A DNA stretch of 64,000 bases from the NCBI GenBank assembly GCA_022819745.1, contig JAJEGS010000021.1, forward strand, positions 186,001 through 250,000. Reading direction: 5' to 3'. Positions 60,319-64,000 of this stretch are shown here, piece by piece. The notes beneath the pieces are model-generated. The model saw only the letters and a program-made list of their open reading frames with translations. It was not told the origin of the DNA and made no database searches. The DNA comes from Candidatus Latescibacterota bacterium. GTDB taxonomy: Bacteria; Latescibacterota; UBA2968; UBA8231. The first letter of the stretch is position 1. Each line of letters opens with the position of its first letter. The position numbers and the translations under genes are program-made.

Positions 60319-60379
60319 CAATGTCAAGGGATTCAGCTTCTCGATCTGCGTAAAAAATTAAACACGAGGAACATTGCCG

Positions 60380-62407
60380 ATGACGCTACAACCTAATTTT
60401 GCCTTTGATGATCCTGACTCTCGTACGCAAAGCAACGGGCTGGAAGTCGTTTATGCACGTGCCGAAAGAGTCGAGCGTTTTGATATGGACCTCTTCGGCG
60501 GTTTTTCGTCCATGCGTACACTCACGTACACCCCAAGCATTCCGATGATCTTAGGGCTACTAAGGGACTTCGATTACGATGATTTCGAGTGCGTCTTTGG
60601 ACACAATGGGATATTGACACGGGACGCCGCGAATCTCTTGGCATTCCAGACCGTCGTGGACGAAAAGTTAAACAAAGGCTTTGTTGGGGTCGCAGGGCTA
60701 TCTGACGAGCGCCGGAGAATTATCTACGATCGTGCCGCCAAAGGAACAGCGCGTTTCTTCGTAGTGAAGGACGCCATCGCCCACGCCAAAATCTATCTGC
60801 TAGAAAGAGAGGGACTCAGGCGTGTCATCGTCGGATCGGCTAATCTGTCCGAGACCGCGTTTTCTGGCAGACAAGCCGAGACCCTGATCGCCTTCGACAA
60901 CGACGATGCGGCTTGGACGCACTATTTCACCCAATATGAGGCTGTACGTGCCATCGCCGCTAGTCGAGTGCCCCTCAGAGAGAACCCCATCTTGGCCGAG
61001 CTGATGCCAATCCAAGAGACTCCTATACTGAAGGAAGCCGATTCTAGCCCAAGCGGAATGACGATATACGTTCCACCCGAACAGGAGTCCGAAGCCGAGT
61101 ACAGTATCTCAAAGGTTCTGTCGCAGGTAGAACGCATTACACCGATCCGCCGACAGGCCCTAGCGGATATTCGTCCCGACGGCAAAGGCCACATTCGATT
61201 CGCGTCGAGAATCGTCAAGCAGATGACCCGAATAGTGACATCGAGGCAGGAAGACGATGGCCCTAGGACGTTTCTGTCTTACGATGGAAAAAGGTTCATC
61301 CTGTCGGGGAACGAATTGAGCCTAGAGGCTGACCCTGCCGAGGTGCGAAGTGATGTAGCGGCATGGCTGGAGTTCTTTGGAAACTACGAAAACGGATTTG
61401 CAGGGGACGTTTCTAGGTTGCAGCGGGATTACTACACGTTCATGTGCTGGTTCTACTTTTCGCCGCTAATGTGCGATCTAAGGAATAACGCCCTCAGAAA
61501 GGGAAACTTTAGCTTCGACCAGCCCATGTTCGCTGTGCTATACGGTCAGAGCAACTGCGGCAAGAGCATCCTGATCGAAACGTTGATGAGGTCCATGTTC
61601 TCCTATCCCCGGATAGTCGAGACGCGGTACTTCACGCGCAGCAATCTGCGCGGTTTGCAGGAATCATACAAGCGGTTCCCCGTCGTGTTCGACGACGTGA
61701 CCCGAGATCGCTTCAGCCGTCATGCACCGGAAATCATCAAGGACGAAACGATACAGTATCCTGAGTATCCATGCTTCGCGCTGTCTATGAATGCAGAGGC
61801 CCGCAACTTCCCGCCTGAGATTATAAAGCGATGTCTGATGATTTACACCCGAACATCGCTGCCCGGCGACGACACTCCAACTCGCCGCAATCTTCAAAGA
61901 TCAGTGTCCGGTATCAGTGAAAAGTTGACCACGGCTCTCTACCGGGAGTATCTGAACCGAGTTCTGCAAGAAATGAACTCCATCATCGGCGCAGAACACC
62001 ACGATGTGGACATCCTTGAGCTATCCTCGTCGGTGCTTTGTCGCCTCTTTGAGGAAAATCTGCCGCCGGGTTCAAAACTGCCAACTTGGTGTAAAACAAT
62101 GACGCTGGACGAATACCAAAGTCGCGCATTTGAACGACCTCGTTTGGTATTGAAAAACCTCCTCCATCGCGACAAGTACACCAAAGACAGCCGCCCACCC
62201 ACAGGGAGCTGGGCCATCTCGGGCGATTTGATAATTGTTGGAGTGCAACCCATGGCGTCGAGTCAGATCAAAAGTGACATACCCGACTGGATACTAGAAG
62301 ACACCGCGAGCGTGAACGACCAGATCGCCATGAAGCGCAACGAGCTTGAAAAATTCCTTGACCAGTCGGTTAGACCGCCTCGCCGTTTCTTCGACTTTCT
62401 GAGATAG
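60380..62407 (+). CDS. Phospholipase-D-type nuclease / P-loop ATPase fusion, putative defence effector
   Basis: 675 residues; the ATG at 60380 is preferred (GAGGA ten bases upstream); a TTG at 60374 is possible. The N-terminal ~220 residues form a PLDc_2-like fold with one HxK motif, H135-A-K137, and the distal GSANLSE at 152-158; the usual Asp five residues after Lys is absent, as in many PLDc_2 nucleases. The C-terminal half is a P-loop NTPase: Walker A GQSNCGKS at 389-396, Walker B VVFDD at 435-439, then LSMNAEARNFPPEIIKR near 468-485, a sensor/arginine-finger pattern as in superfamily 3/D5-type helicases of phages and plasmids. Nuclease plus helicase-like ATPase, beside a viperin gene, suggests anti-phage defence; this is inferred. 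Confidence 0.7.
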   Translation: MTLQPNFAFDDPDSRTQSNGLEVVYARAERVERFDMDLFGGFSSMRTLTYTPSIPMILGLLRDFDYDDFECVFGHNGILTRDAANLLAFQTVVDEKLNKGFVGVAGLSDERRRIIYDRAAKGTARFFVVKDAIAHAKIYLLEREGLRRVIVGSANLSETAFSGRQAETLIAFDNDDAAWTHYFTQYEAVRAIAASRVPLRENPILAELMPIQETPILKEADSSPSGMTIYVPPEQESEAEYSISKVLSQVERITPIRRQALADIRPDGKGHIRFASRIVKQMTRIVTSRQEDDGPRTFLSYDGKRFILSGNELSLEADPAEVRSDVAAWLEFFGNYENGFAGDVSRLQRDYYTFMCWFYFSPLMCDLRNNALRKGNFSFDQPMFAVLYGQSNCGKSILIETLMRSMFSYPRIVETRYFTRSNLRGLQESYKRFPVVFDDVTRDRFSRHAPEIIKDETIQYPEYPCFALSMNAEARNFPPEIIKRCLMIYTRTSLPGDDTPTRRNLQRSVSGISEKLTTALYREYLNRVLQEMNSIIGAEHHDVDILELSSSVLCRLFEENLPPGSKLPTWCKTMTLDEYQSRAFERPRLVLKNLLHRDKYTKDSRPPTGSWAISGDLIIVGVQPMASSQIKSDIPDWILEDTASVNDQIAMKRNELEKFLDQSVRPPRRFFDFLR

Positions 62408-62418
62408 ACAATAGCAGG

Positions 62419-62440
62419 GACACCATTGCCGTGCTTAGGT
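62419..62440 (+). repeat. Diverged direct repeat, block A, copy 2
   Basis: Starts 12 bases after the nuclease-ATPase stop. Matches copy 1 at 21 of 22 positions. The 459-base gap 62408-62866 holds this, a REP-like hairpin, block C, a promoter candidate and block B. Confidence 0.85.
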
Positions 62441-62536
62441 GTTGTTATAACTGACGTTACGCACGGGCTTTGAAACGGTCTGAACATGCCGAGTGCCAGC
62501 TCTGCCCTATATGTCACGCCTAAAGGCGCGGTGAAG

Positions 62537-62556
62537 CCCGCTTTCGTGGGAATGAC
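62537..62556. repeat. REP-like hairpin core CCCGCTTTCGTGGGAATGAC
   Basis: CCCGC/GTGGG can pair with a short loop, followed by AATGAC. This is close to a widely dispersed bacterial intergenic palindrome (cccgctttcgcgggaatgac). It lies in the stretch between blocks A and C that has no counterpart in the upstream copy, so it may be a later insertion. Confidence 0.5.
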
Positions 62557-62624
62557 ACCGGACAGGGCCACAAGTGGCAGACGAGAGAAAGCTGCGGAAC
62601 ATCAGTTATAAATCACAGCCGATT

Positions 62625-62654
62625 GCTAGCTGGCCGATCTGAGTGGCCGGATCG
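62625..62654 (+). repeat. Diverged direct repeat, block C, copy 2
   Basis: 25 of 30 positions identical to copy 1 at 60159-60188. In this copy the A-to-C distance is much longer than upstream. Confidence 0.75.
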
Positions 62655-62800
62655 TCCTTCGCCGGAGTTTTGTAAACCGCCAACAGTCTTTGCCGTGGGA
62701 GATTTGGGGCTAGTTGTTGGCGATGACTCGGTGGAAGATGCGGTCGATGGTCATGGAGCGGCGGCTTTTTCGACGTGGTGAAAATATAGCGGTAACGTTT

Positions 62801-62828
62801 TTGCTGTGTTTGGGGGTTCAAGTATAAC
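62801..62828 (+). promoter_or_regulatory. Candidate promoter of the viperin gene
   Basis: TTGCTG (62801-62806), a 16-base spacer, TATAAC (62823-62828) within block B, about 38 bases before the GTG start. The -10 is shared with block B copy 1. Confidence 0.5.
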
Positions 62829-62842
62829 GACAGCGGATTTTC
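62820..62842 (+). repeat. Diverged direct repeat, block B, copy 2
   Basis: 22 of 23 positions identical to copy 1. It contains the putative -10 box and ends 24 bases before the viperin start. Confidence 0.85.
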
Positions 62843-62866
62843 CAAATAATGACAAGGAGGCACGTC

Positions 62867-63739
62867 GTGAGCGCTTCACAGGACATTCCAGCGGTCAACT
62901 TTCATCTATGGGAGCCGTGCAATATGCGCTGCCGGTTTTGCTTTGCCCCGTTCCAAGATGTCAAGCAAAGCATTTTGCCCAAAGGGCACTTGCCGAAGGA
63001 CGATGCTATCTCGGTTGTGGATCGGCTTGCCGAATCAGGCTTTGAAAAGATCAATTTTGCCGGTGGTGAACCTACCCTCTGTCCGTGGTTGTCGAACCTG
63101 ATTATACGAGCAAAAGAACATGGGATGACGACCTCTATTGTCACCAATGGATCAAGGATTACCGATAGCTGGCTAGACAGCGTAAGTGGAATCCTGAACT
63201 GGATCGCACTGAGTATTGATACCTTAGATCAAGAAAAATTGAAATATCTCGGTCGTGCAATCCGGTCTAGGGTTCCCTTAACGAAGAGAAGGTATCTGGA
63301 AATTGTTGATAAGATAAAGCGATGTGGAATGCGTTTGAAAATCAATACGGTAGTAACCTCTATGACATGGCAAGATGATTTTACCCATTTTATAAGACTG
63401 GCAAAACCGGAACGATGGAAGCTGTTGCAGGTCCTCCCCGTCAAGGGACAAAACGATGCGCATATTGATGAGTTAGCGATTACGACAGAACAGTTTGAGC
63501 AGTATGTAAAAAGCAATCGGGTGGTTGAAAATGAGGGGATAGATGTAGTACCGGAAAGTAATAAGATGATGACAGGGAGTTATGTTATGGTTGATCCAGC
63601 AGGACGCTTTTTCGACAACACTCAAGGTGCTCATACCTACAGTAGTCCTATTCTGGATGTCGGTGTGGAAAAAGCCTTGAAGGGTGTATTGGTCGACTCT
63701 GGGCGATTTCTCCAGAGAAAAGGACAGTATGACTGGTAA
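62867..63739 (+). CDS. pVip: Prokaryotic viperin (pVip), antiviral radical-SAM nucleotide dehydratase
   Basis: 290 residues. The GTG at 62867 is chosen because AAGGAGG (62854-62860) lies six bases upstream; an ATG at 62849 would place that site inside the gene. The order of motifs is that of viperin: NFHLWEPC with C18-x3-C22-x2-C25 for the 4Fe-4S cluster, INFAGGEP (G66-P69), SIVTNGS (N94-S96), LKINTVV (K158, N160), the ERWKLLQ region, PESNKMM (P229-N232), SPILDVGVE and a short aromatic end (GQYDW). Known pVips and human viperin make 3'-deoxy-3',4'-didehydro nucleotides that stop viral RNA polymerases. No nucleotide kinase is visible beside it. Its composition is visibly A/T-richer than the surrounding genes, which suggests transfer. 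Confidence 0.92.
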   Translation: MSASQDIPAVNFHLWEPCNMRCRFCFAPFQDVKQSILPKGHLPKDDAISVVDRLAESGFEKINFAGGEPTLCPWLSNLIIRAKEHGMTTSIVTNGSRITDSWLDSVSGILNWIALSIDTLDQEKLKYLGRAIRSRVPLTKRRYLEIVDKIKRCGMRLKINTVVTSMTWQDDFTHFIRLAKPERWKLLQVLPVKGQNDAHIDELAITTEQFEQYVKSNRVVENEGIDVVPESNKMMTGSYVMVDPAGRFFDNTQGAHTYSSPILDVGVEKALKGVLVDSGRFLQRKGQYDW

Positions 63740-63819
63740 TTTGATGTTTGGACTTCGGACCTTCAGTATCAGCCTCATCACAGGCTATCAAAATCCATTT
63801 TAACACAGGAGTATTGACC

Positions 63820-64000
63820 ATGAGAAAACTCGCAATGTGGGGGATGGTAGGAGCGGTGGCTATGCTGCTCCAGCCATCGTCAGTTCTATCGCAGGGAACG
63901 GGCGATGTGCTGAACGAGGCACCGCTAATGCCCATACCGCAGGACATGACCTACGAGGAGTACCAGGACATGAACCGCCGCATCTCCACTGGATTGATGC
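63820..64000 (+). CDS. Start of a secreted protein, 3' end outside window
   Basis: The first 60 codons are visible. AGGAG at 63807-63811 is eight bases before the ATG. A signal peptide of ~25 residues (LAMWGMVGAVAMLL... VLSQ) is followed by an acidic, Pro/Met-rich stretch (LMPIPQDMTYEEYQDM). The family cannot be named from the part seen. The 80-base gap after the viperin gene has no clear terminator. Confidence 0.65.
   Translation, partial: MRKLAMWGMVGAVAMLLQPSSVLSQGTGDVLNEAPLMPIPQDMTYEEYQDMNRRISTGLM

Noticed and set aside
60159..60320. Possible small RNA or tRNA in the gap before the nuclease-ATPase
   Set aside because: No cloverleaf or anticodon-like arrangement; the conserved parts are direct repeats and a promoter-like box.
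62606..62863. An 85-residue open frame on - in the gap before viperin
   Set aside because: It runs through repeat blocks C and B, has no SD and no recognisable motif.
62849..62866. ATG at 62849 as the viperin start
   Set aside because: AAGGAGG lies inside that extension and is spaced correctly for the GTG at 62867, where the viperin alignment also begins.

Overview
The window reads as a GC-rich Gram-negative-type chromosome segment from an uncultivated bacterium, most likely a Latescibacterota/Poribacteria-like lineage. This is inferred from gene content, not from a marker gene: five CRTAC1-type (FG-GAP + ASPIC/UnbV) secreted proteins, long TPR lipoproteins, surface proteins ending in an FTPNGDGVND-type FlgD/Ig-like domain, a DUF6785-type membrane protein, four phytanoyl-CoA dioxygenase-family genes in a row, and a mandelate-racemase/aldo-keto-reductase/amidohydrolase set. 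No rRNA, tRNA, CRISPR array or insertion sequence was seen. Many starts are confirmed by Shine-Dalgarno sequences, some with TTG or GTG codons.

Layout. 0-22.4 kb is an envelope region, mostly on + : a partial FlgD-domain protein, a TPR lipoprotein (-), a CRTAC1 protein, a 24-residue-repeat protein, an FlgD-domain surface protein, two tandem ~950-residue paralogous envelope proteins with an EF-hand-like loop, a stand-alone CBM9-like secreted protein with its own terminator, a second FlgD-domain protein, a SurA-like double-parvulin chaperone, a second repeat lipoprotein, a polytopic membrane protein and another CRTAC1 protein. 22.4-38.8 kb holds a DUF6785-like membrane protein, an MFS/spermidine-synthase fusion, CRTAC1 proteins on both strands (one fused to pentapeptide repeats), a TPR lipoprotein, a Tsx-like channel and an NCS2 nucleobase permease with an ATPase-like tail. 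38.8-50.9 kb is a catabolic cluster: an unrecognised 583-residue protein, four PhyH oxygenases (one with HEAT repeats), Gfo/Idh/MocA oxidoreductase, amidohydrolase, enolase-superfamily enzyme, aldo/keto reductase and an internally duplicated DUF5069-like protein. It is interrupted at 46.7-47.8 kb by a truncated tcmP and an intact DUF5131 gene, which look acquired.

50.9-54.8 kb (-) has a secreted 5'-nucleotidase, two nitrilase-superfamily enzymes and a Nudix hydrolase. 54.9-60 kb has a glycoside-hydrolase-like protein, tandem terminators, a three-gene ABC-2 exporter and an FKBP lipoprotein (-).

The most striking part is 60.1-63.7 kb. A protein joining a phospholipase-D-type nuclease motif to a P-loop ATPase (60380-62407) is followed by a gene whose sequence matches the viperin family (pVip) over its whole length (62867-63739). 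The intergenic regions before the two genes are diverged copies of each other: three blocks, A-C-B, in the same order. The B block contains a TATAAC box just upstream of each gene. I read this as a probable anti-phage module carried in a repeat-bounded cassette. The pVip assignment is strong. The nuclease-ATPase function, the link between the two genes and the mobility are inference.
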